DNA from: Bacillus tequilensis KCTC 13622
Lineage (GTDB): Bacteria; Bacillota; Bacilli; Bacillales; Bacillaceae
Assembly: GCF_000507145.1 (NCBI RefSeq)
Contig: NZ_AYTO01000041.1
Span: 310,001 to 374,000 of the forward strand
DNA: 64,000 nucleotides
Reading direction: 5' to 3'
In this document: positions 8,633-15,611 of the stretch, in pieces
Numbering within the stretch: position 1 is the stretch's first letter
Layout of the letters: every line of letters starts with the position of its first letter
Program-made: the position numbers and the translations under genes
The notes under the pieces: generated by a model
The model's input: the letters and a program-made list of their open reading frames with translations, nothing else
What the model was told of the DNA's origin: nothing
Database searches by the model: none

Positions 8633-9268
8633 TTAAAAAAGCAGCGTATTGACGGCAATAATGAGAATAATGACTCCGCTCAGCATCGTGCTGAACTGTC
8701 CGACGCGAAAAGATCCTATGCGTAATGACGCAGCTTTTTTTCCTAGCGAGCAGCCGATCCATATGGTCAGGAAACTTCCGAGTGCCGCAGTGATTGAAAT
8801 TGCAGCGGGATTAAACCCGATCAGGCCCGCGCTTAATCCATTGGTCAGCGCATTTGCAGATACGGCCACCCCGAGAACTATAGATTCCAATATACTGATT
8901 TCTCCCGAACCATCAGCATCCGCTGTCTCCGGATTTTGTAACAGACCGGCAATACGGCTTTTTTTTCTTGATGACACATCAACACGCGCTGAATTTTCTT
9001 CTTTTCTCGGCACAGCCAGCAGGATGATGCGGATGCCAATGACAGACAAAATAAAAGCCGCCAGCAACACAGGAAGAAAACCGGGTAAAACGACTGAAAT
9101 CCATTTACCGAAATAAATCCCCATATAGCTGAATAAAAAACAGATAAAAGCGATCATCATATTTGACGCGTGAGATATTTTGATCTTTCTGATGCCGTAT
9201 GACATTCCTACTCCTAAATTATCAATGCTCGAAGACACTGCCAGACCTAAAATCAATAACCAACCCAT
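8633..9268 (-). CDS. YtaF/MntP-like membrane protein with EF-hand-like loop
   Basis: 211-residue membrane protein of the YtaF (sporulation membrane protein) / MntP-like cation transporter superfamily: two related halves of about three helices each, starting VSSSIDNLGVGMSYG and VAVSANALTNGLSAGL. The halves are joined by a hydrophilic loop whose residues 117-128 (DADGSGEISILE) match the EF-hand calcium loop at positions 1, 3, 5, 6, 8, 9 and 12. The Asp of SxDxxG in the first half is kept, while the second half has Asn (SANA) where relatives usually have Asp. Start ATG 9268 follows GGAGAG. It is not the ytaF gene that 168 carries near polA, and I do not recall a 168 gene here. Substrate unknown. 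Confidence 0.85.
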   Translation of the reverse strand: MGWLLILGLAVSSSIDNLGVGMSYGIRKIKISHASNMMIAFICFLFSYMGIYFGKWISVVLPGFLPVLLAAFILSVIGIRIILLAVPRKEENSARVDVSSRKKSRIAGLLQNPETADADGSGEISILESIVLGVAVSANALTNGLSAGLIGFNPAAISITAALGSFLTIWIGCSLGKKAASLRIGSFRVGQFSTMLSGVIILIIAVNTLLF

Positions 9269-9344
9269 GTTATGTTCTCTCCATTCTTTGATGTCTTTTC
9301 AACATATTGTGCTGTTCCAATCTACACTATCCTATTCCTCAGCA

Positions 9345-9364
9345 CAGAAAAGGTACCTTTTCTG
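9345..9364. promoter_or_regulatory. 20-bp perfect palindrome, probable operator
   Basis: CAGAAAAGGTACCTTTTCTG is a perfect inverted repeat in the 147-bp space between the divergent YtaF-like and XRE-DUF1232 genes. It has no T-run and sits 51 bp from the regulator's start, so an operator is more likely than a terminator. Confidence 0.65.
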
Positions 9365-9415
9365 CAAAAATTATTGACTGATTATCATCATTCCGGCGGA
9401 AACGAGGTGACACCC

Positions 9416-10048
9416 TTGGAAGAAAATGAAAAAAAGACATTGGGCCCCCTTTTAAAATCACTGCTTGATAAGCATTCGCTCTCCATGAGAAAACTCGGTG
9501 CCTTAACCAACATTGATGCAGCTACCATCTCCCGGATTATAAACGGCAAGCAAAAGGCCAATTTAAAGCATCTTCAGGAATTTTCTAAACACCTCCGCAC
9601 CCCGCTGGAGGAATTACTTGAGGCATCGGGCATATCTATCGGCCATGAAAAAGAAACTGCACTGCAAGACCCGATGCACGCGATTCAGGATATGCTGAAT
9701 ATGGCGGAGATGTTTGAACAGCCTTTTTCTCGGGAGCAAATTGAACGCGAGCTGACCAGATATGAACAATATGCCAAAACCCAGCAGGGCCATCGCCTGA
9801 TTTGCGATGAATTTCAAAAGAAAATGGATAACGAAGAAAGCGTCGGCCCTTTTATTGATCATTTAAAAAACATGTATTGTCAGTATATGGACGGAGCAAC
9901 ACCAGCTGAAGACCGTGTGATTCTCGGGAGCGCGCTGCTGTATTATATTTTAGCGACGGACGTCATTCCGGATTATATGTTTCCGATCGGCTATCTGGAT
10001 GACGCCATTGCCGTTCAAATCGCTTTGCACCGGCTGAAAAAAAAGTAA
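9416..10048 (+). CDS. XRE-family regulator fused to DUF1232
   Basis: 210-residue protein. Residues about 10-65 form a Cro/C1-type helix-turn-helix (LSMRKLGALTNIDAATISRI, then GKQKANLKHLQEFSKHL). A helical linker follows. The C-terminus is a DUF1232 (YkvA-like) domain with the signature LATDVIPDYMFPIGYLDDA. The frame is open from 9272, but GAGGTGA stands just before TTG 9416, which gives a sensible start. It probably binds the palindrome upstream and controls itself and the divergent membrane protein (inference). An ideal terminator follows directly. I know no characterised homologue with this fusion. Confidence 0.82.
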   Translation: MEENEKKTLGPLLKSLLDKHSLSMRKLGALTNIDAATISRIINGKQKANLKHLQEFSKHLRTPLEELLEASGISIGHEKETALQDPMHAIQDMLNMAEMFEQPFSREQIERELTRYEQYAKTQQGHRLICDEFQKKMDNEESVGPFIDHLKNMYCQYMDGATPAEDRVILGSALLYYILATDVIPDYMFPIGYLDDAIAVQIALHRLKKK

Positions 10049-10075
10049 GGGCGCTTAAAAAAGCGCCCTTTTTTG
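10049..10075 (+). terminator. Terminator after the XRE-DUF1232 gene
   Basis: GGGCGCTT, AAAA loop, AAGCGCCC, then T6. Confidence 0.9.
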
Positions 10076-10105
10076 TTGAAAAATATGAAACACCGCATTG
10101 CGGTT

Positions 10106-10135
10106 TTGTCAAAACAGAGACAGCTGTCATATGAT
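10106..10135 (+). promoter_or_regulatory. Promoter of the 31-residue peptide
   Basis: TTGTCA at 10106, an 18-base spacer, TATGAT at 10130-10135. The expected start near 10142 leaves a short leader with GGAAGGTG. Confidence 0.6.
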
Positions 10136-10167
10136 ACATCAACCTAACAAAAAGGAAGGTGTCTTCT

Positions 10168-10263
10168 ATGGACAGCAACACAGTTGTGGCAGTATGCGCT
10201 CTGTTAAGTGTGGTAATTCAGATCGGAACGATATTTGCCGCGGGAAAGTGGAAAAAAGAATAA
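10168..10263 (+). CDS. 31-residue hydrophobic peptide, type I toxin-like
   Basis: MDSNTVVAVCALLSVVIQIG followed by TIFAAGKWKKE: a polar N-terminus, one membrane helix (about residues 6-25) and a basic C-terminus, the shape of TxpA/BsrG-type toxins and holin-like peptides. The ribosome binding site GGAAGGTG is seven bases from ATG. The peptide sits at the 5' end of a transcript of about 305 nt bounded by the promoter at 10106 and the hairpin at 10423-10446, leaving a long untranslated 3' part. No close known relative is recognised, so toxin function is an inference from layout. Confidence 0.55.
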   Translation: MDSNTVVAVCALLSVVIQIGTIFAAGKWKKE

Positions 10264-10422
10264 AAAACAAATTGAGGGTTTTTTCACACAAACGGATGCT
10301 TATAAATAACCTTGTAAAAGATAGAAAGAAGATATGCGTATTAAAAATCATTCTCCTCTTTGCCACCTCTGTCACATATATTTTGATCAGCATCAACTTT
10401 CAGGCGGATATAAAGATCCTGA

Positions 10423-10450
10423 AAAGGAACGGAGAACCGTTCCTTTCGTT
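10423..10450 (+). terminator. Terminator ending the peptide transcript
   Basis: AAAGGAACGG, AGAA loop, CCGTTCCTTT (10 bp, perfect), followed by TTTCGTTT. The preceding stretch 10264-10422 contains no convincing gene. Confidence 0.75.
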
Positions 10451-10566
10451 TCAATAAATGGTTCAGCCGGCCAGAACCTCATGATGAAAGACAAACAAAA
10501 TAATTGCATACAATTAAAACACAAGCTAGAAAACGGGCGAGTTAACTCCCTAAGGAAGAAGGCGAA

Positions 10567-11046
10567 ATGATGAAGTAAACTGATAAACCGCTGAGCCTAT
10601 TACGTTCTAAAGCGGCGTCGTCACCATACTAAACCGACCTCTGTCGCACCAATGACACACTATTCTTCAAACGATAACGGAATGATTTCCGACCGTGAAT
10701 TAAGCTGAATTGCGCCTCCGTTCAAACGAAATGAGCATGGCCATTATTGCATGCGCAAACAAACATACCTAACGGCAAAGCGTTTCCCAGCCAGCACGGC
10801 CTATGATGATTCTCACATACCGGGATTGAAAAAAAATCTCTCAGGCAATCCAATCTCAAGGAACGAAAGCCACTGTACAGATCCACCATGGCGGAATGAG
10901 AGGCTTCCCTAAACTTGTTCCTAACATAGACGTCGTCGGTCCGAGCAGCACTTTCCTGGCTCTTACCGAACAAGAAGTTGAGACTATTGTAAAAGCATGC
11001 GGTGAAGTGACACCAGGGCGATCGAAGCCGGCTTTAAAAAAGCGCA
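10567..11046 (+). pseudogene. Decayed 5' part of an Old Yellow Enzyme-type NADH:flavin oxidoreductase
   Basis: Pieces in changing frames spell the N-terminal third of a YqiG-like flavin oxidoreductase. In order they read KPL/EPITF, SGVV-TILNRPLS, VAPMTHYSSNDNGMISDREL, MAIIACAN, KATVQIHHGGMRGFPKLVPN, DVVGPSSTFLALTEQEVETI, then RAIEAGF in another frame. There is an in-frame TAA at codon 4 and at least four frame changes; the remaining two-thirds of the barrel is missing. An RBS-like AAGAAGGCG still precedes the ATG at 10567. The gene is dead and truncated at the ylaH terminator. Confidence 0.8.
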
Positions 11047-11049
11047 AAA

Positions 11050-11080
11050 CAAAAAAAGCTTGTAGAATTTTCTACAAGCT
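11050..11080 (-). terminator. Terminator of typA-ylaH
   Basis: AGCTTGTAGAA and TTCTACAAGCT form an 11-bp stem; on the minus strand T7 follows. It begins eight bases after the ylaH stop. Confidence 0.85.
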
Positions 11081-11088
11081 GAGTCTTT

Positions 11089-11406
11089 TTATGAATTTGC
11101 AGACTGTCCTTTTTTCGACTGATACAGCCGGATTTTGTAAATAATTAAAATCAGAGCAGCGACAACCAATCCCTCTGCAACGGGCAAAAACACTCCTAAA
11201 AAAGTCAAAACAGTGCAGCCCAAAGCAAGAAACACATACACCACCGCTGATTTTAATAACGGAAGCCGTTTAGCAAATCCAAGCTTAAATACAATAACAG
11301 CCAATACAAAAATCGTACCGTACAGCAGCCACATGCCTGCCGCAGGCTGCCGGTCTACTTGATATAGAGCGGCGAAGAACGACAGGCGTTCGCTTACGTC
11401 ATTCAA
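11089..11406 (-). CDS. ylaH: YlaH, small membrane protein
   Basis: 105-residue integral membrane protein with about three helices and a basic cytoplasmic end ([12 protein letters not shown]). No enzymatic motif. It follows typA by 56 bp on the same strand with no terminator between, so it is probably cotranscribed. Function unknown; recognised by sequence and position. Confidence 0.88.
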   Translation of the reverse strand: MNDVSERLSFFAALYQVDRQPAAGMWLLYGTIFVLAVIVFKLGFAKRLPLLKSAVVYVFLALGCTVLTFLGVFLPVAEGLVVAALILIIYKIRLYQSKKGQSANS

Positions 11407-11462
11407 AAAGATTCCCTCCCCTGTAAACGTACGGGTTCTATCTTTTCAAATTCTGCACGAGA

Positions 11463-13301
11463 TTAAGACAATCCTGCTGTTTTTTTCTTTTTAGCCGCTT
11501 TTTCACGTTCGTTCTTATTGAGGATTTTCTTTCTTAAACGGATGGATTCTGGTGTGACTTCACAATATTCATCTTCGTTTAAGTACTCTAGAGACTCCTC
11601 AAGAGACATGATGCGCGCTTTCTTAATTGTAGTTGTCTGATCCTTTGTCGCAGAGCGGACGTTTGTTTGCTGTTTCATTTTGCTGACGTTAACAACAAGG
11701 TCGTTATCACGGTTATGCTCTCCAACGATCATTCCTTCATATACTTCAGTACCAGGCTCAACGAAGATGACACCGCGGTCCTCAATTCCTTGAATACCGT
11801 ATGATGTCGCTTTTCCGTTTTCCATTGACACAAGTACACCCTGACGGCGTCCGCCGACTTGGCCCGCCTGCATCGGCTGGTAGCTGTCAAACGTATGGTT
11901 CAGAATACCGAATCCGCGTGTTAATGATAGGAACTCTGTAGAGTAACCGATCAATCCGCGGGAAGGAACTGTAAAGATGAGTCGGACTTGGCCGTTTCCG
12001 TTGTTGATCATATCAACCATTTCGCCTTTGCGGGCACCCATTGATTCCATGACAGAGCCAGTATGCTCTTCAGGTACATCAATTTGCACACGCTCAACAG
12101 GCTCACAGCGTACGCCGTCGATTTCTTTGATGATAACTTCAGGTTTTGAAACTTGAAGCTCATAGCCTTCACGGCGCATATTTTCGATTAAAATGGACAA
12201 GTGCAGCTCACCGCGTCCGGAAACAACCCAAGCATCAGGAGAAGCTGTTGGCTCGACACGCAAGCTCACATCTGTCTGAAGCTGAGACTGAAGACGCTCT
12301 TCAATTTTACGAGCCGTTACATATTTGCCTTCACGGCCTGCAAAAGGACTGTTATTCACGACAAATGTCATTTGAAGTGTCGGCTCATCAATGCGAAGCA
12401 CTGGAAGCGGATCTTGATGGTCTACAGGACAGACCGTTTCACCAACGTTAATGTCTTCCATGCCGGAAACCGCAACAAGGTCTCCCGCTTTTGCTTCTTC
12501 AATTTCCACACGCTTTAAGCCTTGGAAACCGAAAATCTTTGTAACACGGAATGACTTAGCCGTTCCGTCAAGCTTCATAAGAGAAACCTGCTGACCAACT
12601 TTCATCGTGCCGCGGAATACGCGTCCGATACCAATACGGCCTACATAGTCGTTGTAGTCAAGAAGGGCAACTTGGAATTGAAGCGGCTCCTCTGCATTAT
12701 CAACAGGTGCCGGAACATGCTTAATAATCGTTTCATATAAAGCTTCCATGTTTTCATCCTGCTGTTTTGGATCAAGACTCGCTGTTCCGTTAATCGCAGA
12801 AGCATATACCACTGGGAACTCGAGCTGCTCTTCATTGGCATCAAGCTCAATGAACAGATCCAGAACCTCATCGATCACTTCCTCAGGACGGGCAAAGTCA
12901 CGGTCAATTTTGTTTACAACAACAACCGGATTCAGGTTTTGCTCAAGAGCTTTTTTCAGAACGAAACGAGTTTGAGGCATACAGCCTTCGTATGCGTCAA
13001 CGACAAGCACTACGCCGTCTACCATTTTCATAATCCGTTCTACTTCTCCCCCAAAGTCTGCGTGTCCAGGGGTATCCAAAATATTGATGCGTGTATCTTT
13101 ATAGTTAATCGCAGTATTTTTCGCCAAAATTGTAATGCCGCGTTCGCGTTCAAGATCATTAGAGTCCATTGCGCGTTCAGCAACCTGCTCGTTGGCACGG
13201 AATGTACCAGCCTGATGTAAAAGCTGATCGACTAGAGTCGTTTTCCCATGGTCAACGTGGGCAATAATCGCGATGTTGCGAAGATCGTTTCGAAGTTTCA
13301 C
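11463..13301 (-). CDS. typA: Ribosome-associated GTPase TypA/BipA
   Basis: 612-residue translational GTPase. The G domain carries HVDHGKTT (about residues 15-22), the switch [18 protein letters not shown] and NKIDRD. These are followed by an EF-Tu-like beta barrel, EF-G-like domains III and V and the BipA-specific C-terminal domain with a lysine-rich tail. BipA/TypA acts on the ribosome, in assembly and growth at low temperature. The start is GTG 13301-13299 after AGGAGATG. Confidence 0.97.
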   Translation of the reverse strand: MKLRNDLRNIAIIAHVDHGKTTLVDQLLHQAGTFRANEQVAERAMDSNDLERERGITILAKNTAINYKDTRINILDTPGHADFGGEVERIMKMVDGVVLVVDAYEGCMPQTRFVLKKALEQNLNPVVVVNKIDRDFARPEEVIDEVLDLFIELDANEEQLEFPVVYASAINGTASLDPKQQDENMEALYETIIKHVPAPVDNAEEPLQFQVALLDYNDYVGRIGIGRVFRGTMKVGQQVSLMKLDGTAKSFRVTKIFGFQGLKRVEIEEAKAGDLVAVSGMEDINVGETVCPVDHQDPLPVLRIDEPTLQMTFVVNNSPFAGREGKYVTARKIEERLQSQLQTDVSLRVEPTASPDAWVVSGRGELHLSILIENMRREGYELQVSKPEVIIKEIDGVRCEPVERVQIDVPEEHTGSVMESMGARKGEMVDMINNGNGQVRLIFTVPSRGLIGYSTEFLSLTRGFGILNHTFDSYQPMQAGQVGGRRQGVLVSMENGKATSYGIQGIEDRGVIFVEPGTEVYEGMIVGEHNRDNDLVVNVSKMKQQTNVRSATKDQTTTIKKARIMSLEESLEYLNEDEYCEVTPESIRLRKKILNKNEREKAAKKKKTAGLS

Positions 13302-13336
13302 TTTTTCATCTCCTAAAAAAATTAGATAACTTTCAT

Positions 13337-13367
13337 ATTATACCACACATCCTCTTTAAAAGCGTCA
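13337..13367 (-). promoter_or_regulatory. Promoter of typA
   Basis: Minus-strand TGGTATAAT, an extended -10 with TATAAT at 13342-13337, and a weak -35 TGACGC 19 bases upstream. Confidence 0.5.
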
Positions 13368-13413
13368 CGTTTTTCAGTAAACTTATTATAAGACGTAAAA
13401 GGGGATGGGAAAT

Positions 13414-13602
13414 ATGAAAAAAATGAATGGGCTTTTACTATTATTTGCATTTGCAGCGGTTTTCAGTATTATGCTGATCGGCGTCTTTATCGCTGAAAAA
13501 AGCGCTCTTGGCATTATCGCCAGCATTGTACTTGTTTGCGCCGTGATGGGCGGCGGATTTACATTGAAAAAGAAAATGCGCGAGCAGGGCTTGCTTGATT
13601 AA
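13414..13602 (+). CDS. ylaF: YlaF, two-helix membrane protein (DUF5325)
   Basis: 62 residues: MKKMNGLLLL begins a membrane helix, a second follows, and the tail KKKMREQGLLD is basic and then acidic. An ATG nine bases upstream (13405) lies on top of the likely ribosome binding site GGGGATGG, so 13414 is preferred. It is divergent from typA. Function unknown. Confidence 0.87.
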   Translation: MKKMNGLLLLFAFAAVFSIMLIGVFIAEKSALGIIASIVLVCAVMGGGFTLKKKMREQGLLD

Positions 13603-13635
13603 AAGCATTGCCCGGCCGGAGACGTTGTAATCAAA

Positions 13636-13665
13636 AAACACCGCAAAGAAAGCGGTGTTTTTTTT
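13636..13665 (+). terminator. Terminator after ylaF
   Basis: AAACACCGC and GCGGTGTTT around an AAAGAAA loop, followed by T5. Confidence 0.8.
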
Positions 13666-13809
13666 CATGTCTTTAAGTCTTATCTCCCCTGTTTTTTAGT
13701 CGGGAAGATACAAAACAGCCTGTATACCTAGATAATCGTGCTTACGATGACACATGAGACCCGAAAAAAGCAGTTCGGCAATGTTATACATAAAATACCA
13801 TAGAGCCTA

Positions 13810-13838
13810 TTTTTATCACACCAATATATCCCTATAAT
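13810..13838 (+). promoter_or_regulatory. Promoter of ylaE
   Basis: TATAAT at 13833-13838 with a T-rich, poorly matching -35 (TTTTTA) 17 bases upstream. Confidence 0.45.
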
Positions 13839-13877
13839 GGAATCTGCATCACAGTTCATAAAAGGGAGAGAAGAAAC

Positions 13878-14489
13878 ATGAAAAAAACATTTGTAAAAAA
13901 AGCGATGCTAACGACTGCCGCAATGACCTCAGCAGCTCTATTCACGTTCGGCCCTGATACAGCCAGCGCAAAAACACCGGCTGGTCACACTGATGTTTAT
14001 GTTCAGCATCAGACAGTCACAACCGAAGATATCAATGCATTTATTGATATTTTAAATCAATCTATATACGAAAAAGACGGTGTATATTATTTTGACAGCA
14101 AAAAAGCTGTCGAGTTAGGAATGACAAAAGAAGAGGCTCAAGTCATCGCAAAATTATGGGAGTCGACATCGGAATTTTTCAATATTGTTTCACAGTGTGT
14201 ATATATTGAAGATGGAAATTACAAATTTGATACAGAAAAAGCAGTTGAACTTGGCTTCACAGAAAAAGAAGCACTCGCACTCGACCAATTTTTCTCTGCT
14301 GTTTCCGTAAAGATACACATTCTTCAAGCAGCAATTGTATTACAAGACGGCGTGTACAGCTATGACAAAGATGCAGCCGTACAAGCAGGCGCGACACCTC
14401 AGCAAGCTGACATTTACGAAAAGCTTTTCGGTGCTCTGTCACAAGAACAACTTGCCGCAATCTATGATATGATTCATCCAAAAGCTTAA
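13878..14489 (+). CDS. ylaE: YlaE, secreted protein with three 45-residue repeats
   Basis: 203 residues starting at ATG 13878 after AAAGGGAGAG. A typical signal peptide ends in TASA (cleavage near residue 32). The mature protein is three tandem units of exactly 45 residues. Each contains DG(V/N)Y-x-(F/Y)D-x-x-x-A(V)-x-x-G-x-T-x-x-(E/Q)A, with the Asp at residues 67, 112 and 157. The units are otherwise helical and free of catalytic motifs; one Cys (107) is present. No function is known to me. It is a monocistronic gene with a terminator downstream. Confidence 0.88.
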   Translation: MKKTFVKKAMLTTAAMTSAALFTFGPDTASAKTPAGHTDVYVQHQTVTTEDINAFIDILNQSIYEKDGVYYFDSKKAVELGMTKEEAQVIAKLWESTSEFFNIVSQCVYIEDGNYKFDTEKAVELGFTEKEALALDQFFSAVSVKIHILQAAIVLQDGVYSYDKDAAVQAGATPQQADIYEKLFGALSQEQLAAIYDMIHPKA

Positions 14490-14494
14490 TCTAC

Positions 14495-14530
14495 AAAAGC
14501 GCTTGTCCGTTTTCCGGCAGGCGCTTTTCT
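14495..14530. terminator. Bidirectional terminator between ylaE and ylaD
   Basis: AAAAGCGC and GCGCTTTT arms with further internal pairing; T-rich on one side and A-rich on the other. Confidence 0.65.
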
Positions 14531-14824
14531 TTATAACAGCAATTTGATGATCAGCATCACGACAGCCGCCGCTCCAAACCAACAGGCAGCTTTAACGATC
14601 ATCAAACCATAATACCTCTGTTTAAACCGCCTTTCTTCTTCCGGCAGAAAGGCCTCCTCAACAGCCTGTCCGTCTTCCCATTCAAAGGGCTCAGCCATCA
14701 TGTCATACATGTCTCTGCAGCTGCCGCAGGTCTTTAAATGTTCTTTAATCACGTGTTCCGTTTCTCTTTTACAATCACCTTCAAGATACAGAGGAAGCAG
14801 GTCTCTTACTAGAAAGCAGGTCAT
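14531..14824 (-). CDS. ylaD: YlaD, anti-sigma factor for YlaC
   Basis: 97-residue zinc-dependent anti-sigma factor: an N-terminal cytoplasmic domain with the H-x3-C-x2-C signature (HLKTCGSC) and one C-terminal membrane helix. The upstream in-frame start at 14914 lies inside ylaC; ATG 14824 has AGGAGGAG upstream and overlaps the ylaC stop in ATGA, which implies translational coupling of the sigma and anti-sigma pair. Confidence 0.92.
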   Translation of the reverse strand: MTCFLVRDLLPLYLEGDCKRETEHVIKEHLKTCGSCRDMYDMMAEPFEWEDGQAVEEAFLPEEERRFKQRYYGLMIVKAACWFGAAAVVMLIIKLLL

Positions 14825-15342
14825 ATCCGCTCCTCCTCTCTTCTTTTCATCACGTTTTTCTTTAGCTCTAATCTGGCCCGGTGCAGTGTAGTTTTCACCT
14901 TTGAAAGACTCCATCCTAATATCTCTGCAATTTCCTCATAAGAAAGCTCTTGGAATTCTCTTAAAATCAAAACGGATTGATACTGATCTTTTAATCGCAG
15001 GATCTCACGTCTTATGGTCTCGCTTTTTACCGTCCGCGACAAATACTCTTTAGGCTGCTCATAAGTTGTTTGCGTTAATCCTTCATTTTTGCTGATATCA
15101 GAAAATTGGTATTTGGCATTCCTGCGGTACCAATTGACGAAGGTGTGATGTGCAATGGTGTAAAGCCACGTTCTGATGGAAGAATGGCCCCTAAACGAAG
15201 CCAGACCGTTAAGTGCTTTCACAAACGTATCCTGCGCTAAGTCCTTTGCTGTTTCAAGGTGACGTGTCCTTCTATATAAATAATTCAAAATTTCTTGGTA
15301 ATACTGTCGATACAAGTCCTCAATAGAATCACTATGCTTCAT
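14821..15342 (-). CDS. ylaC: YlaC, ECF sigma factor
   Basis: 173-residue sigma-70 family protein of the extracytoplasmic function group. Region 2 contains DLAQDTFVKAL and the aromatic RTWLYTIAHH. Region 4 is a helix-turn-helix (LSYEEIAEILGWSLSKVKTTLHRAR, quoted over two stretches: LSYEEIAEILG and WSLSKVKTTLHRAR). The ATG at 15342 overlaps the ylaB stop in TAATG; a TTG nine codons upstream is possible but less usual. In B. subtilis it directs its own operon and contributes to oxidative stress resistance (published). Confidence 0.93.
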   Translation of the reverse strand: MKHSDSIEDLYRQYYQEILNYLYRRTRHLETAKDLAQDTFVKALNGLASFRGHSSIRTWLYTIAHHTFVNWYRRNAKYQFSDISKNEGLTQTTYEQPKEYLSRTVKSETIRREILRLKDQYQSVLILREFQELSYEEIAEILGWSLSKVKTTLHRARLELKKNVMKRREEERI

Positions 15343-15611
15343 TAAAAGTAAAACCACACCGTCATCCAAATAGCCAATAAAATAAAACAGATATACATGG
15401 AAGACAGGTATACTTTCATATGTCTGATTTGGCTCTCTTCTTCAGCCCCCGGGCTTCTCTTTGAACTAGAATCACTCCTTAAGAATTCCGCATTCTTTTG
15501 GTATAGGGGCTCATGCTGTTTCATCCATTCCATTGATTCACCCTCTAGCTCTCCTTCTTTATATAGGTCATATAAATCTAAAAAAACAGACTCTTTTTCT
15601 TTATGATTCAT
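15342..15611 (-). CDS. ylaB: YlaB, small single-helix membrane protein
   Basis: 89 residues: a charged cytoplasmic N-terminus (MNHKEKESVFLDLYDLYKEG) and one C-terminal membrane helix. The layout resembles anti-sigma-associated small proteins, but no HxxxCxxC motif is present. Start ATG 15611 overlaps the end of ylaA by 11 bases; GAGAGGTG precedes it. Second gene of ylaABCD. Confidence 0.88.
   Translation of the reverse strand: MNHKEKESVFLDLYDLYKEGELEGESMEWMKQHEPLYQKNAEFLRSDSSSKRSPGAEEESQIRHMKVYLSSMYICFILLAIWMTVWFYF

Noticed and set aside
8478..11088. Accessory block as a prophage, transposon or ICE
   Set aside because: No integrase, transposase, resolvase, terminal repeats with target duplication, or phage structural genes.
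12146..12518. Two overlapping plus-strand frames opposite typA
   Set aside because: Both are antisense shadows of a conserved gene with no start signals.
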